Origin: Strigamia acuminata | Lineage: Eukaryota; Arthropoda; Chilopoda; Geophilomorpha; Linotaeniidae | DNA length: 64,000 nucleotides | NCBI GenBank assembly: GCA_949358305.1 | Contig: OX442314.1 | Span: 6,263,087-6,327,086 of the forward strand | Direction: 5' to 3' | In this document: positions 43,187-54,258 of the stretch, piece by piece | Position numbering within the stretch: the stretch's first letter is position 1 | How the letters are laid out: each line of letters starts with the position of its first letter | Notes under the pieces: model-generated | The model's input: the letters and a program-made list of their open reading frames with translations, nothing else | Database searches by the model: none | What the model was told of the DNA's origin: nothing | Made by a program: the position numbers and the translations under genes

Positions 43187-44631
43187 TGTTGCGTTCCTGG
43201 ATTCCCAAAGTAATAATAATAAATATAATTGCACCGAATATTAATCTAATTAATTAACTAATTCAATGCATAAGGTATTCAACCTGTGGAAGCAGTTGAA
43301 TGCCATTGTTAGGTCTTCTATCGGGTTTGGCTGTTGTTTTTATGTCTAGGAGTAATAAGGTAATAAATGTAATAATAACAAGTAATTTTAAATGGATAAA
43401 CAGTTTTATTAATGTTAAAATTAAGGAGTAACTTAATACGAATACAAAGGATAAATAAATGATTAAATGAATATTGCTAAAGTAAAACAAAGAAAGAAGA
43501 GGAAGGCGCGAGAACAACGGAGTTGTTCGCGCGCGCGAAAACAATAAGTTTGGAAAATGGCGGCAACGGATCGCCGCGAAAATCGGGCGCGGAATCGTGA
43601 GACTTCGCGAGTTGATTCGGCTGTGGAGCCAGAATCGTAGCCAGCTAGATAGCCAGGCCAAAGTGGAAAATACGAGGTGTGAACCCTCGAGTCAAAACGG
43701 GAAATTCTCCGTTGAAAACTCACGAATCCAACGGTCGTGGTTCGCACTGTCGAATCCGGTCTTCAGGTGTCCGCTTCTTCTCGGTAAATTATCGTCGTCG
43801 GCAGGTCGAGGGTCGAGGTTTCGTCAGCTTTCGTGCATCGTCCCTCGTCGTCTCGGCGGCTGGCTGGAGTCAATCTACAACGTCTATCGCTCGAATTACC
43901 GTCGTCGGGTGGTAGCGTCGAGGTTTCGTCGGCTTTCGCGCGTCGTCCCTCGTCTGAATGGCGTCTTCCAGGCGTCGGTCTACGATGGCGCGTGTACGTC
44001 TGTCTTCGGGCGGCGGCGGAAACAACGAGTGTTCGGTTCGTTGCACGTCGACTTCGTCGTCCGGGAAGGATTCACTTGATGCGTGTTGGCATCAAGCAAA
44101 TCAGTTGAAACTTTACAATATCTCACGAATCACGGACAAAACAGTGTTTTGGGTTTGAACAAAGCTGTGCCGGTGTGAACAGTGTGAGGAAGAGGCAAAG
44201 AGTGAGTAATAAACGACTTTATTACTCAAAATTTGGCCGGAAAATCGGCCGAGTGCGCATGCTTGGCATGCACCTGGCACACTTCGTGCCCGGCAACGGT
44301 GCAAATTAGGAGCTGGCCATAGCAACCCCCCAAATTGGCAGTTAGGTTGCCATGGCAGTCCTACCGGCTTCTGTTTAACAGCCGAAAGCACTTGGCAATT
44401 GCAAATAAAATGAGTATTTTATTTGCACAAGCAAGCAAAAATATGTAATTATTTTAACAAATAATTCATTAAAAACACTAAAATAAATTGAATCCTTAAA
44501 TTACCTATTTCTAGTATTTCAAAATAATTAAAGAGACTGTAAAACAATTTATTTAACACATTGAATAAATTGGATTATTAATTTCTTGTACTCCAAATAT
44601 TCCAAATTAAGGGACATTTGGGGTCACAACA
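43187..44631. repeat. Solo LTR, 1445 bp, with 4-bp target duplication
   Basis: Starts TGTTGCG and ends TCACAACA (perfect TGTTG/CAACA inverted ends). GAGC flanks both sides (43183-43186 and 44632-44635). The interior has a CpG-rich block (43500-44080) with an imperfect direct repeat of about 115 bp (both copies with GGTCGAGGTTTCGTC-like and CGTCCCTCGTC sequence), then AATAAA near 44208. No internal element region: typical of LTR-LTR recombination. Unrelated to the Gypsy-A and Gypsy-B LTRs. ORFs in the CpG-rich block are chance products of base composition. Confidence 0.78.
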
Positions 44632-44635
44632 GAGC

Positions 44636-45193
44636 TTGTTGAGTTTTGTCCTAATGCGAGTGTTGAACCCAAAGCCTTTTAGGGAAAAAAAGTAGCATTT
44701 TTCTTGATTTTCGTATTCTGCTGTTATTCAGTTTCAAATTATTTCAAAATTCCGCGCTTATTCATTCCGTGGTAGATCAATTTAGTGAAAATGGGTACCG
44801 TGAATTAAAATTCATTCCGCGCTAATTATGAAACCCCCAGCTGTTATCGTTATCAATCGACTTCATCATTTCCTACAATGTATGTAACTATAATCCCCTC
44901 TTTAAGCGATTCATGTTTGTGTTGACACAAAGTACACTTTAAAAACTTAATTCGAGTTTGTTACTTGATAACCATTAAGTGAAGATGTCTGCAATGTTGA
45001 TAAGACCAGGATGGCCATGATGTATGCGACGAAACGCAGTACGACACTGCCAGACTTTTACAGTTCGCCAGTGGATGATTTATACAACCAATGTTAAAAA
45101 AATAATGATGATGTTTCGTTTTTCAGTTTGGCCGTCCCTGCGCATGTTTACTCAAGCAAACAAATACTTTGATCAAACTCATTCAGTAACTCT
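44636..45193. other. Upstream region of DEG-3
   Basis: No gene. Presumably holds the DEG-3 promoter; no clear element was recognised. Confidence 0.45.
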
Positions 45194-48100
45194 ATGAGTA
45201 TAAATAGTTCCAAAATAATGGAGAAAGATAATTTGATGTGGAGATACAGAAGAGCGAAAAAACAACTGTGTCTGACAATTCACCAATTAATGAAGGATGA
45301 TGCCAACAAACCCAACTGCGATATAATTGGCTTGGAAGATTTCGTCAACAGTAGGAAACATTGTAGCAAACATCACATCTTTTGGCTGCTTTTATTCACA
45401 TTCTGCACGTGCATGCTCACATATCAGACATACGACAGAATAATGCATTACTTCAGTTATCCTACAGCTGTCGACGTAACGAGTAGAACAGAAAATGTTA
45501 CTTTACCAGACTTAATGGTCTGTAGTTCAGATACAAAGAAAATGAATAGGCTTTTGGAAGAAACTAGCATAGCTAATAAACAAACACCAATACCCATTTC
45601 ATGCAGTAATGAGCTTGAAACACTAATGACAATTAAAAACCCAACTTACGATATGGATACACTTTGGAAAGCAACTAACAATACTGATGACATCGACAGT
45701 GTAAAAATGAAAGTAAAAATTGAAATTAAAAAAAAACAATAGAGAAATGCAGTTAAAAACCACAATTTAAACTACATTTGCATAGGGATATTCAAATACT
45801 ACTGTTGTTCAGACGGAAACTGACAGTGGATTAAGAATATGCACAACATTTCGATTTGGTAACTACAAACAAGCATTTATCAATACGTACCTACATTAAG
45901 GAGTTTCATTAAATGAGCGATTAATTGATTACTTTGATTACTTTGATTAGTCGATTACTTTGTCACGTCTTAAACTCAAATTGGTGTTGAATTATGGTTG
46001 ACTGATAATTTACGCAAGTGTTTAGTTCGCGCGAATGGGTCGCAGGCTCGCGAGATCGTTTGTAACAAAGCCGCCGGGCAATACGGATGGTTGGCGGTGA
46101 AACGTTCTCAACTCGCTGTTATTACAACTATATATTTTTTAACGACAGGTCACTTTACTTACAGTTGATGTTGTTTGTAAAAATAAACGTGCACCGGGTC
46201 AATCTTTAACATGGGTGAAGAATGATGGCCAGGCATGATAAAAAATAGGAAAGGCATTGGGTTTGCGCGAAAGGACTAGTTTCAGTATGAATGCGGTGTT
46301 TAGGTGCAAAGAAAGATAGGTTTGACATTCTCATTCCACTGGACCAGGGTTAAAGCTGGTTGACAGTTTAGATGGAAGAGGAGAAGTGATGTTTTAGTGG
46401 TCAGCAAAGCTATAAGTAACCTCTGATCAGGTGATCAGAGGGCCAAACTATTTGTGTGAATAATTATTTCTAAGAGGAGGGGAAAGTAGAATTAAATGTG
46501 ATTGTTGGAAATAAATGAGATGCGCAAGAAACTTCATGTGCATATATTGAGTCGCATCAATGAGTCATTTAGGTTAAATAAAATAGGAAATAATATAAAA
46601 TGTTGGAAAAGTTTAATCAGTTAGAAAAAGAGAGGGGCAAGGTAAAAGAAACAACGTGATGCGCAAATAATTATTCGCGCACACTCAAAGTAGAACAACT
46701 TAAAAACACTAAAATGAAAGAACAGAGAGAATAAGGTAGAAATAGTATAAATTAAGAAAAATTAAGATGAGATAAAAACCATGCCCGAGACAACTTAATG
46801 TGTCATGTGACTGGATTCAACCAATCCCGAGAATAATCATTTCATCAAATAAGTAACTAAGCAACTAATCAAGTAATCACCCCAAAGCATGATTTTCTGC
46901 TGATTTGGGCCGATTATAAGTGCTCTCTCATCTGAAACCAACATGGCGGCGCCAGACCCGCTTCAACTACACAAGGTCATAATATAACAAAGTCTGCTCA
47001 GTTTAGGTTAAATTGAACACATGAAACGAGTTAGGTAGTTGCAATTATTATTTGTAGGAACTTTTTTTAAACAATTGCAACGTTTTTAGGTTAGAATTTA
47101 AACAAATCCGCCTATCGGAGCAATAATCACATAATCAGATTTTTGTTGGGCCCTCAATAATTGAGTGATTACGATTTTTGCAATAATCAACTAATCACAA
47201 TAATCGCTCATTTAATGAAACCCCTTATTGTTACACTAATATTATTCATTGACATAGCTGAAGCTTCTAGCAAATCATTTGTCGGAAAGTTACTGACAGT
47301 GAATTTTAAAAAAAATTACGACTTCATATGCAATATGCCTTTCTATTGGGTAACTTAATTAGATTACAATAGCAACTGCTACATTAATTTTTTCCTCTTT
47401 GTTCTTAGTTTTACCTGACATTCAATAATGTTGGAAATCACTTTCTTGTATCAGCGATGTTTCCTGGTTCAACGTCCAAAATAAATTTTAGTTATAACAA
47501 AGTAAAGTTTTACCAAAGGACTTGAAATTCCTGAGCAACACCTTTTAATGTTTTCAATTGTAGTTTATATTGCAAAATTCACCGATCAGTCCATGCTCTA
47601 ACGAAGACGAATACAGAGAATGCTATCGGAATTGCTTACTTAACCGATTTAAAAAGCTAAAATGCAGGTAAGAACAAGTGTTGAAAATGCTTCTTGTTTG
47701 GTATCACATTTAAACAGCTAATTTAATATATTCTATACAAGATTTCCGTTCATGAAGTTCGATTTGCCACTTTGCAAATTAGCAAATGATGCATATCAGG
47801 TGTATTCTGGTGTTCTGAAATTGGTTAGATATGCAGAACCAATTGCCGATTGCCAATGTCGATGTCCATGTCAACATTTAACTTTTACACCATATACTGA
47901 TTTAAGCATGCCTAATAATAATAAAACAATGACTGTATCATTAGCAATAACTAATGAGAAAGTCACTGTTTATGAAGAACGGTACACTTATGATGTTATT
48001 GCCTTACTGTCAGATTTAGGAGGCAATCTGGGCCTGTTTCTTGGACTATCCGTAATCTCACTACCTCACATCATTTGGTATTTATATTATGTTGCATCAA

Positions 48101-50091
48101 ACATTCATCAAAAAAGATCCGTCAATAATATTAGGCGTCTGTTTGAAACGTGCAAAAAAAAAGTTGATGAAACTGAGGAGCAAAGCAAAATACATACAAT
48201 CTTAAAAAAGTTGAAGCTAATAATCATATTAGTTGTTGCAGGATTTACTTTGTATTGCCTGCACATTCGCGTCAATTACTACCTCGATGAACCGAGCACA
48301 ACAATCGTTCGAATAAGTCAACGACGTTACACCGAATTTCCTTCTGTCACAGTTTGTGGTGAAAAAAGAAATGAAGGAATGAGCAAAGCCCGATTAAACT
48401 TACTGAAACAACCCAATAAAACTTGTGGCAACATGTCACCCTGGCAATTGTTCCACAGCAAATTGTCATTGCAAAACATCTGGGAATCGCTCAATATCGA
48501 CAAAACGTTTGCTATTGAACTAATTGGGAATGATGTATTACAGTATAATCTTATTTCACTTCCATTTGGTAATTGTTCACAAATAAGAAATGGTAATACA
48601 CAAAATTAATTTTTGATCTTAGTTAATTAATGGTTCTATTAAAAGTCTACTTTTTAGTTATGCTATTTTTCAATGTTTCTTTTTTTTCCGGAATTATTTA
48701 ACTGCAGAAATTGCTTTCCTGCAGACTAATTTGAAAATTAATTCTGACCTTTTGGCTGTCTTATAGATAAAAGAAGCACAAACACAACTAAGCTTAGAAT
48801 TTGGTTTAGTAGATATCTAACTCTTCCAGAAGCTTGTGATCCGCAGCTAAAGGTGTGTAAAAAAAATATTTTTACTTGAAATCACCTGACATTTTGCAAC
48901 CACAATGGCATGTGTTAAATTGACAGTCTCGGTGTCTTTTTAAGCAGCATTCTGAAATAAGATAACGAGAAAGTCTGTTTATTCAAGCACAAAGAAGCAA
49001 AAAAGATTCTTAAGATAATCTAAAGGTGAAAAAAATAACAAAAATGGTTTGTTTTTGTTTCGGATACACATGTATACCTAATAGAAAAATAAAAAAAATA
49101 TTTTTTGTGCTAATACATATTAATTATTAATATAAATATTTTGGATTATAATAACACGCAGCTCATCATAAATAATCAGGAAGAGGAAGTTAACATTTTA
49201 GCACCATTTATCGTAAACTATGCGTGTGTTAACGAAGTAGTACTTCGAGACTTTCAGGTAGAAAATGAAATAAATTATATAAATGCTCATACTAAGATTT
49301 CTTTTACGAAATAGATCATAAGAAGAAATACAAAGCGTAATCCATGTGAAGGGAACAAAAGTGCTTATCTCAAGTGTATTAGTGCTTGCTGGCATAACAA
49401 TGTATTTCGAGGTGTTAACTGCAGGTATAGTTCAGATGTTTCATTTCTTTTCATACATCAGCATCAGTTTTATCACATTTATTCTCATTTTCGCTGTTCT
49501 TAACATCGACTAATCAGCTAATTCGCAGTCAATTATGAGTTGGCAAAGGGTTATTGCCTTAGCTTTAACCGCACAGAAACTTGCAAGCATGTTTTGACAT
49601 GATAGCCATTAAATATTCATTTGCGGCATCACCAGATTGAATTTGTCCAAAAAACACACCTAACCCTTTTCAGCAGATAAACTGCAACCATTTGCATCTT
49701 TGACCAATCTCCTCTTTGTTTCAGATTACCATACATGGGAAAACCTAATTTGCCAGTTTGTAACACTACAAGTGCCATAACTACCGCTCATTTCAGGTAT
49801 TTAAGCAACCTTGACTCGAATCAAAAACAATGCAAATGTAAACAACCTTGCCAAGTTATTTTCTACCAAACCAATTTTCGGGAGAATAAATTGCCAGAGG
49901 CCATTAATAACCAACCATTACTAATATTCCAATTTGCTGATAGCTTTGTAGAGATTGTAGATGAGAAACAAGCATATCCAATATCTCAATTCTTAAGCGA
50001 TTTCGGTAGCATTGTAGGACTGGGTTTGGGAATGTCACTTCTCTCTTTGTACGATTGGATTTTAAAAACTTATAATTGGTATAAGAATTAA
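45194..50091 (+). CDS. DEG-3: tandem two-unit DEG/ENaC sodium channel (796 aa, 10 exons)
   Basis: Exons: 45194-45712, 45786-45858, 47258-47349, 47409-47501, 47564-47667, 47742-48592, 48767-48852, 49162-49257, 49315-49424, 49725-50091; total 2391 nt, open throughout. Unit 1 has TM1 about 59-78 (IFWLLLFTFCTCMLTYQTY) and TM2 about 389-412 with GGNLGLFLGLS. Unit 2 has TM1 about 451-470, EFPSVTVCG right after it, and TM2 about 765-788 with GLGLGMS; the C-terminal tail is only about 8 residues. Both units keep the cysteine cluster (CQCRCPC and CKCKQPC). The intron that splits exon 6 in DEG-2 is absent here. Introns 2 and 8 are longer; intron 2 holds a TIR element. The start could also be a later Met (MWRYRR), which aligns with the DEG-2 start. 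Sodium-channel activity is inferred from the family. Confidence 0.88.
45899..47225. mobile_element. Non-autonomous TIR element in intron 2 of DEG-3, probable TA duplication
   Basis: AGGAGTTTCATTAAATGAGC at the left and, from the right, AGGGGTTTCATTAAATGAGC: inverted repeats continuing for about 25 bp. TA flanks both sides. The interior (1.3 kb) has no transposase. It fills nearly the whole intron. Confidence 0.72.
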
Positions 50092-50195
50092 GATATGGCT
50101 TGTTGATTTACACTCAAATGAGTGTAAATAAGATATTACTAATATTAGCTAAGCACATAAGAATATTTAAAATTTCTTTTGTCACAGACTAAAAA

Positions 50196-50201
50196 AATAA
50201 A
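50196..50201 (+). terminator. Polyadenylation signal of DEG-3
   Basis: AATAAA about 105 bases after the stop codon. Confidence 0.45.
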
Positions 50202-50819
50202 TCTACATTTAATCATGACAAATTGTTAGTTCAACATGCACCAGCAAAAATCATTGTTGTCAAAGCCAGAGTCTCTCTCCAGTGCCCTTCGAACTCCTTA
50301 CGAACTTTATACATTGTATTTATAAATAAATTAAAAACACGTGTTTGCGACGTAATATATTCGTTTGAATGCACACAAAACTAAATCTATTTATGTTCCC
50401 AATATTATATTTAGTTCGGTAAATTGTGTAAGTTTGTACTTTTACCTATTGATGTAACTCATTTCAAATTATTGAGCAAAAATTGTTGTTAGGACTAAAT
50501 TAGAATGTACACTGCACCTTTTATCTGCAAAAATAAAAAATAATTCATACACATTAATATGTTCATTCTACCGTAATTTACGTCACTCAGTCAAATTCTT
50601 CACCAAAACTTCTAACACCATGAACTACAGATCAATAAAATTGTTAGAGAAAAAAAAATTGAACGGACCAAATTAAATTTCGATACAGTTATTACAACGT
50701 CTCGTGATTGACATGTCTGGCTCCTCGACACTTTCTGCATGGTTGGTTCACTATATTAAAAGAAATTGTTATTTATCCGGTATTGTAATATTTTTTTTCA
50801 TGGCATTTACTGTGACCGT
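50202..50819. other. 3' flank of DEG-3, including a MULE-free related site
   Basis: 50521-50567 resembles the left flank of the MULE and reads through AATATGTT (50556-50563) directly into CATTC, as the right flank does, so it looks like an unoccupied paralogous site. Nothing else recognised. Confidence 0.5.
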
Positions 50820-51310
50820 TTGGCCACCCTAGTGGCCTACGTCATTCCACACACCGCCTGGTGGCCCCAAGCCATACCCCTCTTGGAGGAATGGACCGGC
50901 CTAGCAGGGGAGGAAACAGCTGAGTGGTGTGGTGAGAGAGAGACGTTGCTGAGAGAGCGGAGGGTAAAGACGTGTTAGGGAGAGCTGCCACGAGACTGAC
51001 CACAGCAGAGATAACTGCTGACTCTGCTGCTCTCACCATTCACTACTGTTACCCTCAGTAGCAGGAAGAAGTGTACCTGCTACAGCCTCTATGAGCAGCT
51101 AATAAGTTGTACAGGTGAGTACGACAGAATGTTCGTCCCATGCGACCGACTACGTCACCCCTGGGGCTCCCGCCCTGTGTGTGACAGGTCGGACGCAGGT
51201 ATAGCGTGCCTAATGGCACTACCGCACAGTAAGATAGGTGACCCAACCCCTACACAACGATTAAAGGCCAAAACCCAACAATCTGACTCCCTGTCTTATT
51301 ACTACGTGAT
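50820..51310 (+). repeat. Dispersed GC-rich repeat family, copy C
   Basis: Begins TTTGGCCACCC; shares AGCTGAGTGGTGTGG, CTACAGCCTCTATGAGCAG, TTGTACAGGTGAGTACGACA and CAACAATCTG with copies A and B. Lies downstream of DEG-3. No intact protein. Confidence 0.6.
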
Positions 51311-51924
51311 GCCTTTTTAAAGCCTAGTAGTCATAACACCATTCTGTCCTTGGAATGGTATCAGGAATCAAAGTCTTAAGTTTCCTGCCAAAAGTGGTAC
51401 TCATAAAAATATTGTTTAGACTCTAAATCACCCTTGAAACGAATTGTTTCCGGCTCCGATGGTGCACGGAAAAATTTAATTGTTTCAGACTGAATAAATT
51501 TTGTTTACCCAGAATTCCCTTGTTTTTCATCTAAAATTTGCTACTGGTCACAACCGGTTGCAAACCCAACTACAAACCCAACTACCCAACAACACAGCGA
51601 AAAGGCAGAAAACGGAGGGCACCATTGCATTTAAATGCAAGAATTCAATTGTGTAATGCAGTAAAAGAAAAGCCACAGAAATTACAAAAAAAATGACAAA
51701 ACAAGCAACAATGGCTCACACAGTTTAAGAGTAGGGAAACTTTCGGGTGACAATTTGTGACGATTCTACTTTTGGCTGATTTAATAGCCATTTAAGATAG
51801 ATAAATAATCGGTTTAAACAAGACGTTGCTAGGAGTAGCAACAACCTAATCGAGATAAGCTTACAGAAGTCTGTGTAAAAATAAGAACTCATGACTGAGC
51901 AGAAATAACTTACAGTTTCCTTAG
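51311..51924. other. Spacer between the dispersed repeat and Gypsy-B
   Basis: No gene recognised. It is the 3' flank of the Gypsy-B insertion. Confidence 0.5.
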
Positions 51925-53512
51925 TGTGACATAACATATTTATTACTAAATATTAATGATAACAAAGATGGGTTCTGACGCGTGTAAACGGGCGGCATCA
52001 ACTGGTTGAGGATCCGGGCGAAGCCAGAGTGATACGGCTGACTTGCGGCATCGTCACAAATATCGCTACGGAGACGTATTTGATCCGCAGCATCGAGTAT
52101 CTAATAATGCGAAGAGTCCTTCTTCGCATAAGTAGGAATATTCAGCAGAATATTCCATGTTCCAAATGAATAAAAGTAAAGTAATTAGTGGAATACAACA
52201 AATGAATTATTGTATAAATATTAATTGGGCGGGGACCGTCACGACAATTGAGAGAACGTCGCGGGAGTTGTTGGGACTCCATCCGCCAGCATGCCTTACG
52301 ACGACAAGATCTCGTGATCAGGCGCCGAGTATTTAATTGTGTGCTTTAACTCGCTATCGGTGGTACCAACCACCAGGTAAACATTTCTATGGACTTACCG
52401 GGTTTGAAAGATATTGCCAATACAGGATTACCAATGCCCGAGTAATTTGTTTAGCACAGTGTTGTTCAACTCCTGTTCACGGGTTACTAACCCGGAGGGT
52501 ACGATGGGGCGGGGACCGTCACGACGGTCGAGAGAACCATCGCGGGAGGATTTGACTCCTCCATCCGCCAGCATGCCTTACGATGACGGGATCAGCAGAT
52601 CGAGCACCGGGTAAAATATTATTTGGCCACTGCCGTTGGATTACCATTATCCAGGTAGTTATTTTATCGCAACATCTTTAGATATTACTCACGGGCTACC
52701 AACCCGGCGTGTTACCTGTGCATTAGGCCTTTACCGACTTTTAACGAGCGGAAGGACCAATCGTAGAAAGACGGGAACCTGCGTGGGTTGTTTACAACAA
52801 CCATCCTGCAGCGGACTGTGGCCAGTTAGCTGAGGGACCTACTTTCATTTAGCAAGGTCGTACTGTATACGACCGTTATATTAAGCCACCGTACGAAGTC
52901 CTACTGTCCCGTAGAACAGCTGGCTAACGTTACGGGGCCATTTCATGCGAATGCATGTCTATTACCGGAGTTAGCCTTCCCGAAATAGCCCTACAACAGC
53001 AATAACAAAATAGTAATGAATACTAACTGTGGAGAGCTGAGGTGGCCTGATGTGTCGATAGAGAATAATGAAATCAAACGATAACAATTCAACTACAGAC
53101 AATATACAAGTTCAGTTATCAAGCCAGGGGGTTAGTGGGTGAGAAACTGGAGCTTATATAGTTCTGTAGAACTACTAGATTGGCGACAGCCAATCAGCGT
53201 ACGAATCGGCGGATTCGTGGGTCACTAGTCCGGACCTAATATATGACTATGTCCAGATGGGCCCAGTTGGGGTCCGGAAGGGTCCGATTGGTTCCCTTCG
53301 ACAGGTAAGTAATGTGGATATTGATTCAATAGAACCAACTTTGTCAAGTAAATAATACTTAGTTTATATCGAATAAAATAGTTATATTTTATTCACCGTG
53401 TCCAAGTAATAATTTATTACGTTTCTAGTTTCATCGAGTTTGAATTACGCGCGTTTGGTAAACAGCGCCATCTGTTGTGAACATTGATAAATACTGATTT
53501 GTAATCATCACA
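51925..53512 (-). repeat. 3' LTR of Gypsy-B (1588 bp)
   Basis: Ends TGTGA...TCACA. The border at 53512 is set by the purine tract GGGGGATG outside it; the other border by the inverted end TGTGACATAAC. It shares with the Gypsy-A LTR a U3 segment with AGCGCCATCTGTTG, a GAATAAAATA palindrome (53371-53394), and a segment ending in ATCGTCACA. A block of about 110 bp starting GGGCGGGGACCGTCACGAC occurs twice (from 52226 and from 52505). Confidence 0.72.
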
Positions 53513-54258
53513 CATCCCCCGGTGACAAGCATAGAGTTTACTAACTCTCGATTGTCATTCTTAATGGATAAGAATGTTCACCTAATTCTATCGAATTAAT
53601 CCACTTGGTAAGTATTTTATTAACTTAATCACGTTATTTCTTTCAGAAACTTCGTCACCCGATTAGACTAATCGGCTTCTCTGTACAGCGCAACTCCCGG
53701 TTGCTAAGCGACGGAAATGAACTCGTCCGAACATGGATACATGTTCGAGAAAATACAAATTTCGATAGAAATTTTATTTCTCCGTCAAATAAACTTATTC
53801 ATAGCTTATTAATCAACAAGATAATCAATAAAAATAAATTTATGCAAAACTTTATTTATTGAAAATCTAAACTACTAATTTTTATTACGGTTGTCATAAA
53901 AATTATTGAATTTCAACTTGAAATTCTTCAATACTTCGATCAAAGCAAAATAAACACAATTTCCACAAATAATTATGAAATTCGTAAATAAATCAAACAA
54001 ACATATATTAATATGATTAGTTCAAATAAACATTCAAATTGAATTCGAAAAACAAAACAAATTAAATTGAATCCAATTTTAAATCAAACTATATTCTTAT
54101 GAATATTTAAAATAATTAGTTCAAGATCTTGAAACCAAACAAACACAACACTCATGAGAATATTTCTTAAGTAATTTCAAATAACACAACAAACACTTGG
54201 AGTATTTTTTAGTCAAAAAATATCCACTCGGAAAATAACGAATGTTAATTTGTCCCTT
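53513..54258 (-). other. Polypurine tract and 3' noncoding region of Gypsy-B
   Basis: CACCGGGGGATG on the minus strand abuts the LTR and is the likely polypurine primer. The rest is AT-rich without a gene. Confidence 0.6.

Noticed and set aside
43597-44108. Overlapping ORFs of 78-160 aa in all frames
   Set aside because: Produced by CpG-rich composition inside the solo LTR; no frame has a recognisable domain.
47161-47358. 65-aa ORF as a separate gene
   Set aside because: It is the end of the TIR element plus intron sequence plus exon 3 of DEG-3.
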